From the NCBI RefSeq assembly GCF_040958095.1, contig NC_091198.1:34190689-34254688 (forward strand): a DNA stretch of 64,000 bases, read 5' to 3'. Both the position numbers and the translations under genes were made by a program. Positions 56,034-64,000 of the stretch are shown here, in pieces (positions within the stretch are counted from its first letter, which is position 1; every line of letters starts with the position of its first letter). The DNA is from Procambarus clarkii. Lineage: Eukaryota > Arthropoda > Malacostraca > Decapoda > Cambaridae. Below the pieces are notes generated by a model. The model ran no database searches. It saw only the letters and a list, made by a program, of their open reading frames with translations, and was not told where the DNA came from.

Positions 56034-56237
56034 TTACTGTATTTCAATTTGTGACGACGTGTGTACAAGAGGCTGATATGCCAGCAAACACTCTCCAGGC
56101 AACAATCTGTCTTGGATAAGTCGCTCCACAACATTGACGCTTGGATCGTCGACTTGATTTGGCGTCACCTGCTCTTTATTTTCGTCTAATTTCTTTATAA
56201 AAAGATACTTTTTCAGATTAAAATTATGTTTTTTCAT
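56034..56237 (-). CDS. 67-codon ORF of unknown function in right arm
   Basis: Same peptide as the left-arm ORF, here on the strand of the PHD-OTU-transposase gene and upstream of it. It could be a leading exon, but the nearest donor-like site (ATACA|GTAATA at its 3' end) would not keep phase with the PHD frame. Function unknown. Confidence 0.35.
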   Translation of the reverse strand: MKKHNFNLKKYLFIKKLDENKEQVTPNQVDDPSVNVVERLIQDRLLPGECLLAYQPLVHTSSQIEIQ

Positions 56238-56363
56238 GTTGTATGTTTAGCACCAACATTGTATTGAGTAAATATATCATATTTATTCATTACTAACGTA
56301 TTGCCAGGAAGCTTTCGGAAGCTTGTGTAGCTTGTGTTAGTTTTTAATAATTAGACGGACCCA

Positions 56364-57719
56364 GGGAGGGAGGTGTTTGGTTAATCTGGTTCACTTGTTA
56401 TATGGTCCACTTGTCCACTTGTGTGATTCAACTTGTGATGTGAAGGAATTATTAATTGTAACCTGTAATAGAATGGGCACTAACACAGGAACTAACTTGG
56501 AATGCAATTACACAATGAACTTTATTTAATTTTAGTTATACAGTATAAAATATATCCTACCTGAATGTTACTTGAAAAATTACAGACATCATAACTTCGG
56601 AAATACCGGAGCTGTGGGAACCGACCTGTGAGATTTATATATATTTAATTTATATGAATTTATATAGAATTTATATTAATGTTAATTTATATTTCGATAG
56701 CAATTTGTATGATGTTAAGTGGACTGTATTTCTGCAATAATCTCACAAATCGATCCATACACATTAGGGGGTTTATATTATATTTATATATATGCAGCCA
56801 ATCAAACTACAATATTAAACTACATATATTAGTATACATTGAGGAGGTTCCTTATCTTATTATACAGCAGGATTAGTCCACCAGATATAACTAGGATGTA
56901 GACACCAAATTATCCTCATTTGAGGCTGCTTCCATCACCCAGTAACTGATTTACCAAGCTTGCTTCCTCTTCTTGTTCCTGTCAAAGGGCGCTAGTTGTA
57001 AAGCCAGAATCCTAATATATGACAGGTATATCAGAGAAAACACTGTATAATGAATCAGATAAGGACCAAGGCTTAAATTACCTTTAGTATGAGGCGAGTT
57101 CGCATTCTAACCGGTTCGCCCAATATCTACCTAACATTAATGGCCAAAAATCATTAGATAAGCGGGTTTCGGTAGAACACTTCCCTTCAATACAGTATTG
57201 TCGACAGCGTGTTGATGATGGTAGAGCACTAATATGATCTCCATTACACTTCGTCCAAGAGAAATTAATAGGAGCCGAATTTGCTCCCTGCGCCTCAGGT
57301 CTAACAACAATGGCTGACCTCTCCTTCCTCACTGACGCCTCCCTCACTTTGTAGAGATGTCAGTAACTGATAGAAGGGTCACATTTACTTTATTTTGATA
57401 CTAATAATTAAGTTAATTTAAATGAGATGTTTTTATGATGGTAAAGTCCAAAGACTAATGTATTTAAAAATAATTCCCAACAGAATAGTTGGTGAATATA
57501 TAATAGTACGTGGCAATGATATCCCGTTTTTTATAGACGGAAAATTCCACTACAAGCTACATTTTCTATGGGTTAACTTGTGTATACAATGGCAGCAAAT
57601 ATTATCTGAAATTGCATGTAATATTATTAAATGGTGTCGGATTTTCCGACAGGAGCCCCGGAAATAACGACCAGGGTACAACCCCCATATAGGTCATTAA
57701 ATCGAGTGGATACTTATTT
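56364..57719. other. Stretch without a recognised gene
   Basis: A/T-rich, with a dense TTTATAT segment at 56635-56700. ORFs at 57084-57347 (minus) and 57422-57667 (plus) show no family features and no splice context I trust. Nothing else is called. Confidence 0.45.
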
Positions 57720-58240
57720 CTTTTTTGTCTCTTCGTAGGTTTACTTCGCTTTCCATTGAGGTAGTCTTGTCCTTTCTCTCGTGGCTGTTTCCAGACCGTC
57801 ATCTTATGCCAAATACTGTTGCCTCTTACTGTGTGACGCTTGCGGAGCCGCTGCAGCTTGCTTTCGGCACCGATGTTACTTCTGCACCGTTTTGCAAGCT
57901 GTCTCAGGCGTTGTTTCACCTACGGTCTGCTCATGCACCGCTTGAGCTGTCCTGGTCGTTGGACAGGGTGCTCTTCTCTCTCTCTCTTTCCCTCGGTTTG
58001 TAGCGGCCCCTTCAGTTCAGGTTTCTCCAAGACTCTTTTTCCTGTTGGCATTGGCTTCTGGGGTGTCGGGTCGGTGCCTGACCCGGTCAGTGGCAGACAT
58101 AGAATGCTACAAATCACATGTGCAATTAATTCTATATGCCACTGCTCCTCGTGCCTCTATGAGGGTGGCCAGGTTCTGGCTCGTGGTCCCCGGTAGGCCT
58201 AAGCACTCTATTCACACTGATGCTAATGTCTAATATACTG
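57720..58240 (+). pseudogene. DIRS-type tyrosine recombinase, N-terminal fragment
   Basis: The plus frame at 57725 gives SYCVTLAEPLQLAFGTDVTS, FCKLSQALFHLRSAHAP and LSWSLDRVLFSL, the N-terminal core-binding part of the recombinase found in decapod DIRS-like retroelements. After a frameshift near 58000 it continues with LLALASGV-like text and LTRSVADIECYKSHVQLIL up to about 58230. The catalytic R-H-R-Y region is not present. No DIRS reverse transcriptase or split repeats are seen nearby, so this is an isolated fragment. Confidence 0.55.
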
Positions 58241-58879
58241 CTACCATATCAGCCTGGATAGCTCCGGGTCTCGCCCAGAAAATGGGATTTCATTACATTT
58301 AACGCTGTTTTTTGTTGTTTTGTTTTTGGGGGGGGGGGGCAATCTACCCATCCTTTCTACCCCTTGCCTTATTTTTGTGACAAAATTCAGTAAAGTTTGT
58401 TAACCAGGATTTTCCCTATCTAAAGCCATGTCATGCCTCTTATAATGTTAACTCCCAAAACATTCTACAATCCTTTTTCTGATTACAGTACTCTCTATAA
58501 ACCTGCATAGAGTGCATGTTAATGACACTGGTTTATCAATCTGTCCTCGACCCAAGTTCATTCCATCCAGTGGTCGACCCCAAAAACACATTCATCAATT
58601 TTAACATGCTGTTCATTCAAAACAGTAATTTTCTAAAATATAAATGAATATTATAATATGTTAGCATATTGTACATATATTGGCATAGGTTAGGTTAGGT
58701 GTTTAAGTTCTGTTGGTGATTATTTGTTTGTAGTATGTGGGTGAAGCATTTACATTGTTGTGGTTCGAACAAAAATTTGTCTGTGAAGCAGAACAAAAAT
58801 TTGTTCTGGAAGTGTTCGATCGTCATCAGTTAAGAGTCGTGTGTAAACCGTTTTTCATTCATAAACGGGGTTTGGTGGG
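58241..58879. other. Stretch without a recognised gene
   Basis: Contains a G homopolymer (58328-58339) and a short TAGGTTAGGTT motif near 58687. No ORF or repeat family recognised. Confidence 0.45.
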
Positions 58880-59070
58880 TGGATGATATCACTTCCGTGT
58901 CTGTTTGGAGGACGGGCTAGGTTTATAGTTTAGTGCTTCATGTCTGTCTTGAATATTGGAACTACATTTGCCTTTTTCCAGATTTCTGGTACCTCTCCCA
59001 TCTCTAGTGTAATATTGAACACAATAGCTAAGGGGCAACCCAAGATCCATGTGGCTTTCTTCTGTAACTA
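58880..59070 (-). pseudogene. LINE reverse transcriptase fragment, CR1-like
   Basis: On the minus strand a frame reads PLAIVFNITLEMGEVPEIWK then KANVVPIFKTD, the region just before the N-Y-R-P motif of CR1/jockey RTs. It covers the same RT segment where the LINE at 3836-6660 stops, but the sequence differs. It abuts the next LINE copy at about 59080. Confidence 0.6.
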
Positions 59071-59333
59071 TAGTAAGCAAGACAAACGCTCATCCTGAAA
59101 GTCAGGACATTCAACAAGGATATGCACAACTGTAAGAGGGACAACGCAATTTGGACAGTAAGGAGCAGGGTGGGGCTCTATTAAGTGACCGTGGGTTAAG
59201 CGAGTATGGCCAGTCGCAGCCTTGCTAAAGAAGTTTCCCACCGCCGGTTACAGTGGTAGGAGGAAGGCCACAGGGACACACTACATTTGAGAGTATGCAG
59301 CTTGTTACTAACTACAGAGGACCAACAACCCTG

Positions 59334-59937
59334 CTAACGGGCAAGGATGGAGGCAATAACAGGATAAAAGTTGGAATAAGGAATACCTTTACAGGAGATG
59401 GGAGAAGAACGGATAGCTTCCCTAGCGGCAGCATCCACACGCTCATTTAAAGAAACACCAATATGGCTGGGAACCCAGCAAAACTCTACTGACTTAAATT
59501 TACAAGAAATAAGAAACAGCCAATGTTGAATCTCGATGGCCACCGGATGGACAGGATTAAAGGATCCTAGAGCCATGAGGGCACTACAAGTCAACTACAA
59601 CCACAAAGGAGGAATGACAATGAGAAAGCAAGAGACGGAGAACATAGAGAATAGTATAAAGTTCTGTTGTGAAGACGCTAGTCTCCGAAGGGAGGCGACA
59701 CATACAAGTGCGGTCAGGAAAAACAACAGAGTAGCCCACACCGTCCGCAGACTTAGACCCATCGGTGAAGATGAAAATAGAGTGGGAGTGCGAAGAAAAG
59801 TGCTCAAGGAAAAGGCATTTCAGAACCGTAGGAGGGGTAAAAGCTTTAGTGATGCGGGTCAAGGACGTACAAAACTTTGGAAGAGAGGGGGGGGGGACTC
59901 CATGGAGGGAAGGAAGGAACAATACGAGGAAAAACAT
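59334..59937 (-). pseudogene. LINE RNase H domain, copy 2
   Basis: Two minus frames (59937-59584 and 59594-59334) give IFTDGSKSADGVGYSVVF, VFTTELYTILYVL, VEFCWVPSHIGVSLNERVDA. The Asp-containing VVVDSRSAL block of copy 1 is here broken by a frame change (VVVVDL then TCSALMALGS). The terminal N-E-R-V-D-A-A-A keeps the last Asp. Confidence 0.7.
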
Positions 59938-60957
59938 TAGAAATACAAACAGAAAGAAAATCCTGTAAGCGAGATAACCGGACAGAAAGAGGGAGGCGAT
60001 GAAGAGAAACGGGAACCACAGGAGGGGTAAAAGTTAAAGAACGACAGAGGCGAGAGGAAGGATGTTGTAAGGACTGCGCAAGATAGCAAAGACAGTAGCG
60101 ATCATGGTGGTCCTGGAGAGAGAGGAAGCCAGTGTCAACATACAAACTGAAGGCAGGAGTCGGACGAATGGCACCAGAGCTGAGACGCAACCCAGTATGG
60201 TGCAAAGCATCAAGACGGCGAAGAGTAGAAGGAGAAGCAGAAGAGTATGCAGGGCAACCATAATCGAGTTTAGACAGGACGAGAGAGGAGTGCAAATAGA
60301 GGAGCGTGCGCCTATCCGCTCCCCCAAGAAGTATAGGACAAAACTTTTAAGTAGGTTAAGGGCCTTAAAGCATTCAACTCGGAGGTAAGAGATATGTGTT
60401 GACCAAGACAAACAAGTGTCAAAGATTAACCGCAAAAGCTTAGCGGAATCCCTGTACACAATGGGATGACCATAAAGTGACAAAGAGGGACGAAGAACGA
60501 CATGCTTCCGAGTAAAAGTCATAGCACAAGTCTTAGACGCAGAGAACTTGAAGCCATGATCGGTGGCCCAAGATGACACGGCATCAATCGCAAGTTGAAG
60601 CTGCCGTGGAAGGAGAGGCGAATCATCACCCCGACAGCAAAGGGTAAGATCATCAACATAGAGAGCGGAGAAGATGCCAGAGGGAAGAGAGGAAAGAAGA
60701 CCGTTGAGGGCAACTAGAAAAAGAGTAGTGCTCAGAACACTACCCTGGGGTACAACCTCATGCTGCCTAAAAGGGGCAGAGAGAGTGGTACCAAGCCGCA
60801 CACAAAAGGAACAATGAGAGAGGAAACTCTGGAGGAAGAGAGGGAGATTCCAACGAAGGCCAAAAGAATGAAGGCGAGACAGAATGATACTGCCAGGTAG
60901 TGTCATAAACCTTTTCCAGGTCAAAAAGGATGGAAACAACGGAGGTCTTCGCAGCAA
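59846..60957 (-). pseudogene. LINE reverse transcriptase C-terminal half, copy 2
   Basis: Minus frame 60957-60034 has VVPQGSVLSTTLFLVALNGL, ALYVDDLTLCCRGDDSP with catalytic YVDD and FKFSASKTCAMTFTRKHVVL, then loses frame near 60380. Frame 60295-59846 continues SSLVLSKLDYGCPAYSSASP. Unlike copy 1 it reads through the TFTRK junction in one frame, locating the copy 1 deletion at about 11440. Confidence 0.75.
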
Positions 60958-60984
60958 AAGCAGTACGAATATAGACCTCCAAGT

Positions 60985-61295
60985 TCACCAGGACATGAAC
61001 AAATCCACAAGGGCTGTGACGAGGATTCGAACCTGCATCCGAGAGCATCCCAGACGCTGCCTTAATCAACTGAGTTACAACATGGTCAAAAGGTTTGTGC
61101 CTCAGAGAGGCTGCAGGATCCAGTAAGTTCAGTAGAACTTCGGTTTCAACTCCTTTTGACCATGTCATTAGCCGAGTCGATTAAGGCAGCGTCTGGGATG
61201 CTTTGAGACGCAGGTTCGAATCCTCGTCACGATCCTTGTGGATTTGTTCATTTGATGCATCACGCAATTGTGATTTCTGTCTGTCACCAGGACAT
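60985..61295. mobile_element. Inverted pair of tRNA-headed SINEs inserted as one unit, with 12-bp duplication
   Basis: TCACCAGGACAT occurs at 60985-60996 and 61284-61295; copy 1 of the LINE has it once (near 10942, minus sense), giving an exact empty site. The 287-bp insert holds two SINE-like halves head to head. The minus half (61008-61110) has GACGAGGATTCGAACCTGCA, and the plus half (about 61140-61260) has GCAGGTTCGAATCCTCGTCA. CATGGTCAAAAGG/CCTTTTGACCATG flank the centre, and AACAAATCCACAAG/CTTGTGGATTTGTT are the outer ends. Confidence 0.8.
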
Positions 61296-61296
61296 C

Positions 61297-61680
61297 CGTT
61301 GTGCTGCGGAACTTACGAAAACCAAACTGAGAAGGGGAGAGATGGCGATAGTGTTCTAAGAACCACATGAAACGAACGTTAACCAAACGTTCAAAGAGCT
61401 TGCAGACACAACTCGTGAGGGCAATAGGGCGGAAGTCCTTGAGAGACCTCTGGTTTCTAAACAGAGAGGACAACAGCATCGAGCCAGTCCTCAGGGACTG
61501 ACGATGACTCCCAGACCCGATTGTACAGACTCGGTAAATACTGAGACGTGCACGGAGGGAGATGGTGAAGCATTTCATAATGAATGCCATCGGAGCCCAC
61601 CGCCGTAGAACCGCAAAGGGCTAGGGCAGACTGAAGCTCAGAGAGAGAGAGAGAGAGAAGGGATCATTATAGGGAAGTCA
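61297..61680 (-). pseudogene. LINE reverse transcriptase N-terminal part, copy 2
   Basis: Minus frame 61590-61297 holds FRPIALTSCVCKLFERLVNV, HLSPSQFGFRKFRSTTDVLV and degenerate upstream text. It continues across the SINE pair into VNLEVYIRTAFAAKTSVV and ILFDLEKVYDTTWQ (61130-60990 region). Upstream of 61680 the homology goes on to the deletion marked by the SINE at 61894. Confidence 0.7.
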
Positions 61681-61893
61681 AAGATGAGTACAGAAATTTA
61701 AAGGACGAGATTCAAGAATAGGCTTACGAAGAAGGAAGGATTGGGGAAGATGAGAACCAGAGCAAACAGACGAAAAGTGGGAACCCAGTTCGGTCACGAC
61801 TTGCAACGGGTCCGCCACAAGAGCACCACGGAGGCGAAGGACCGGAGAGACATCGGGAACAAATTTACCCGCAATCTTGCAGATACGCTTTGG

Positions 61894-62141
61894 GAGCCGG
61901 TCGGCCGAGAGGACAGCACACTGGGCTTGTGATCCTGTGGTCCCGGGTTCGATCCCGGGCGCCGGCGAGAAACAATGGGCAGAGTTTCTTTCACCCTTTG
62001 CCCCCTGTTACCTAGCAGTAAAATAGGTACCTGGGTGTTAGTCAGCCAACACGGGCTGCTTCCTGGGGGTGGAGGCCTGGTCGAGGACCGGGTTGCGGGG
62101 ACACTAAAGCCCCGAAATCATCTCAAGATAACTCAAGATAA
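61894..62141 (+). mobile_element. tRNA-derived SINE (decapod type), copy 2, at a deletion breakpoint
   Basis: Same family as 16322-16575 with the same tRNA-like head (GGTTCGATCCCGGG B-box arm) and the tail CATCTCAAGATAACTCAAGATAA. On its left the LINE copy matches copy 1 down to about 10344; on its right matching resumes at about 9738. About 605 bp of the LINE are absent and no target duplication is visible. Confidence 0.8.
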
Positions 62142-62653
62142 GGCGACCCCAGGTGTTTGTCAGCACATCACCCCAAAGGGCATGACAACAATTGAAATCA
62201 CCCAGCAGGAGCACAGGCTCCGGCAAGGAGTCTAGGTGGTGTTTAAGATCGGGAAGAGAAAGTGGGACTTAGGGGGTGGGGGGGAGATAAATGGAACAAA
62301 CCATGTACCATTTACACACAAAGACACGGGCAGCAGAACAGTGGAGAGGCAAAGAAAAAAGTAAGGGGACGAAGGGAACATCTGAGCGAATCAAGAGAGC
62401 AAAAGAGTTATGGGCCCCCAGCTGGGTGGGGGGGGGGGGGAGAGAAAAGAATAGCCACGGAAGCGACCAGGACGAGCACCAAGCATCGGCTCCTAGAGAC
62501 AGACACAAAGGGGCGAAAATTGTGAAATTGGAAGTTGGAGGTCAAGGAAATTGGCGTAATATCCACGGATGTTCCATTGAAGAATATACATCGGCAAAAA
62601 GAGAAAGAATAGCAACAGAGAGCAAAGAAGAAACAAAGGTGAAAAAGGAACAC
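62142..62653 (-). pseudogene. LINE endonuclease region, copy 2
   Basis: Minus-strand homology to copy 1 positions 9250-9738. Recognisable text includes ILFSLPPPP-type low complexity, LLIRSDVPFVPLLFSLPLHC and ARVFVCKWYMVCSIYLPP, parallel to LLIRADVPFVPLLFPSPLHC in copy 1. The frame is broken in several places, and the GDFN block sits at the deletion side (about 62180). Confidence 0.6.
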
Positions 62654-62659
62654 AGCACG

Positions 62660-63859
62660 TTAAAGAAGCACAGGGTCAGGATCAGGGTCAGCGAAGTCAG
62701 GGTTACGGGGGACATGGGTAAACTGAGTAAAGGAGGAGCGAAAGAAGTGGGGGGACAGACCAGAGGTGGACGGACAGGATCTGTAGGAGGAGGAGGAGGA
62801 GGAGGAGGAAGGGCAGAAAGAGGGGGAGCGCACCTCAGCAAGGGCAGTAACCGAGACGGAACTCGGGGCTAAAGAAACCCCCACAGTAGGAACAGGGGGC
62901 TCCACCACCAAAGCGGGAAGGGAGGGAACGATAGAATCAGAGATAGGGGGCGAAGAGAAAAGTGAAGCCTTTTTACCTACCGGGGAGGAGAAAGGAGAGG
63001 AGCCAGGTTTCCGTTTCTGACTCAAAGAGACAGGTGTCCCAGCAGCAATGTACTGGGCAACAGACTCTAGTGTCTCGATAGGAGAAGAAGAGCGAGAGCG
63101 AACAACATGACCACCAGGAGAGCGAACAACATGACCACCAGGAGAGCAATGGACATCGGCCTGCACAGTCAGGTGGCGTGGAGAGCCAAGAGACGGAGAA
63201 TGACGGGAAGGAGGACAAGTGGGTGAGGAGAAAGAACACACAGGAGACATGACAGACTGGGTAGAAAGAAGGGGAACCCTAGACAGAGAACCTGGAGAGG
63301 GACCCTCCGGGACAGAACGGTGGGAAACAGGGGAGGTGGTGGTGGGCGTGTCCTGGTCTAAGGCGTGGAAATGGTTGTGAGACTGCGGAAGGCGGGAAGG
63401 ACGAGGCGAGGAAGAGCGCACCACGCTAGCATAGGAGAATCCAGCGAAAGAGGGGAGACGATGAACTTGGCGCCGAGCCTCAGGAAAAGACAAACGGTCC
63501 CGGTGTTTCAAGTTGAGGACGGTCGCCACAAGTTTGTAACGTATACACGTGCAAGAGAAGATAGGGTGGGCCTCACTGCAATTGAGGCAGTAAGCCTGGG
63601 CAGAAGTGCACTCCAACTTAGAGTGACCCTCGCCTCCACACATGGCACAGAGACAGACAGGACTAGAGCATTTGAGGACACCATACCCTAACCTCCAGCA
63701 CTTATTGCAGAGCTGAGGAGATGGAATATACTTCTGAACGCAGCATCTGGCACCAGCAAGAATGACAGAGGGCGGAAGGGTCTTACCATCAAAGATAATC
63801 TTCACCACCCAAAGGGGCAGACGGCGATGACCATGAGGGGGACAAGTAAACGTATCCAC
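62660..63859 (-). CDS. LINE ORF1 with CCHC knuckles, copy 2, long open frame
   Basis: 399 codons, open from 63859 to 62660 and open further upstream in related text. Knuckles: CNKCWRLGYGVLKC, with Tyr in place of the usual His, then CAMCGGEGHSKLEC complete, then CLNCSEAHPIFSCTC. The linker SFPEARRQVHRLPSFAGFSY and the Ser/Pro tail match copy 1 and run through the places where copy 1 is frameshifted. A direct 27-bp duplication doubles S-P-G-G-H-V-V-R (63095-63150). It ends NPDFADPDPDPVLL, the same end as copy 1. The product is the element's RNA-binding protein; the lost His may weaken knuckle 1. Confidence 0.7.
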   Translation of the reverse strand: MDTFTCPPHGHRRLPLWVVKIIFDGKTLPPSVILAGARCCVQKYIPSPQLCNKCWRLGYGVLKCSSPVCLCAMCGGEGHSKLECTSAQAYCLNCSEAHPIFSCTCIRYKLVATVLNLKHRDRLSFPEARRQVHRLPSFAGFSYASVVRSSSPRPSRLPQSHNHFHALDQDTPTTTSPVSHRSVPEGPSPGSLSRVPLLSTQSVMSPVCSFSSPTCPPSRHSPSLGSPRHLTVQADVHCSPGGHVVRSPGGHVVRSRSSSPIETLESVAQYIAAGTPVSLSQKRKPGSSPFSSPVGKKASLFSSPPISDSIVPSLPALVVEPPVPTVGVSLAPSSVSVTALAEVRSPSFCPSSSSSSSSYRSCPSTSGLSPHFFRSSFTQFTHVPRNPDFADPDPDPVLL

Positions 63860-64000
63860 CTAGAGGACAGAATGACCCTGGGACTCGAGGATATGCTTGA
63901 TATCCTTGTGACAGTCTTAGATTCCTAACACTGGTCACAACATGGTGCGGGACGAGAACAGTGCCAACACTGGCATTTAACCGAGCGTTTTTTGAGACCC

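Larger units (their letters stand above)
33153..56363 (-). mobile_element. Candidate large Mutator-like transposon encoding PHD, OTU and DDE domains
   Basis: The inverted arms (33153-35328 and 53904-56363) enclose a broken minus-strand gene whose parts line up as one protein: PHD finger, OTU-type protease, vertnin-like middle, MULE transposase. Removing later insertions (LINE 35455-37555, LTR array 39165-47288, Penelope-like and LINE DNA at about 49330-53830, SINE 54021-54291) leaves a unit of roughly 8 kb. That the arms are this transposon's termini is inference from their position around the gene. The missing target duplication is the main argument against. Confidence 0.5.
53904..56363 (-). 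repeat. Right arm of the 2.2-kb inverted repeat pair
   Basis: Reverse complement of 33153-35328, from AACCATTGGTAAAA (inner) to TAATTAGACGGACCC (outer). It is about 280 bp longer because of the SINE at 54021-54291, which is absent from the left arm. A poly-C/G tract at 54476-54492 matches the poly-G tract near 35010. ORF 56034-56237 is the twin of 33278-33481. Confidence 0.85.
59083..64000 (-). mobile_element. RNase-H LINE, copy 2, broken and cut by the window end
   Basis: Same family as 6766-13059, on the minus strand and running past the right window edge. The sequence equivalent to copy 1 from about 12850 back to about 7870 is present, with three disturbances: an inverted SINE insertion (60997-61283), a SINE at a deletion of about 605 bp (61894-62141) and many frameshifts. 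Its 3' end lacks the last 130 bp of ORF2, the UTR and the tail. It helps to place lesions in copy 1. Confidence 0.8.

Noticed and set aside
57084..57347. Host-like ORF of 87 codons (minus)
   Set aside because: No similarity I can name, no splice or poly(A) context, and composition like the surrounding non-coding DNA.
58684..58700. Arthropod telomere-like TTAGG motif (TAGGTTAGGTT)
   Set aside because: Only two units occur, far too few for a telomeric tract or an interstitial array.

Overview
The window is eukaryotic, repeat-dominated DNA, most probably from a decapod crustacean. That call rests on the mix of elements: tRNA-headed SINEs of the type common in crayfish, shrimp and lobster, a Gmr1-like Gypsy element, a Penelope-like element, a DIRS-type recombinase fragment and RNase-H-bearing LINEs. 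It is inference, not a database match. Only one stretch looks like an ordinary host gene: two exons of a COMMD5-like gene around 15.8-16.7 kb.

Layout. At 90-3764 a minus-strand TTAA-flanked element contains a CR1-like LINE 3' end (662-2750), which itself contains a second, plus-strand TTAA element (1256-2625). At 3836-6660 lies a broken CR1-like LINE (minus). At 6766-13059 is a full-length RNase-H LINE (plus) with a 13-bp target duplication. A C-rich minisatellite fills 13385-14290. Diverged TTAA-family DNA flanks the COMMD5-like exons. At 17576-30830 two TTAA-family elements lie head to head, and the second is split by a 9.8-kb LTR retrotransposon (20151-29917) with the order Gag-PR-IN-RT-RH. 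At 31530-32790 is a tandem array of roughly 190-bp units.

The most unusual object is 33153-56363. Two arms of about 2.2 kb in inverted orientation enclose a broken gene that reads PHD finger, OTU-type cysteine protease, vertnin-like middle, then a MULE-type DDE transposase (minus, 49312 to 38351). I read this as a large Mutator-like transposon, heavily invaded afterwards. It holds an intact CR1-like LINE (35455-37555), a tandem LTR retrotransposon array with three LTRs and two internal regions (39165-47288), a Penelope-like element (49330-52215) split by a solo LTR, an RNase-H LINE tail (52300-53830) and a SINE in the right arm.

At 57720-58240 lies a DIRS-like tyrosine recombinase fragment. 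From 59083 to the window end is a second, minus-strand copy of the 6766-13059 LINE family. It carries an inverted SINE pair inserted as a unit, and a second SINE exactly at a deletion of about 605 bp.

The elements are not a cooperating gene set; they are layered insertions whose order can be read from target duplications and from empty sites elsewhere in the window. One partnership is visible: a SINE (54021-54291) shares its 3' tail with the CR1-like LINE family at 662-2750 and 35455-37555, as expected if that LINE mobilises it.
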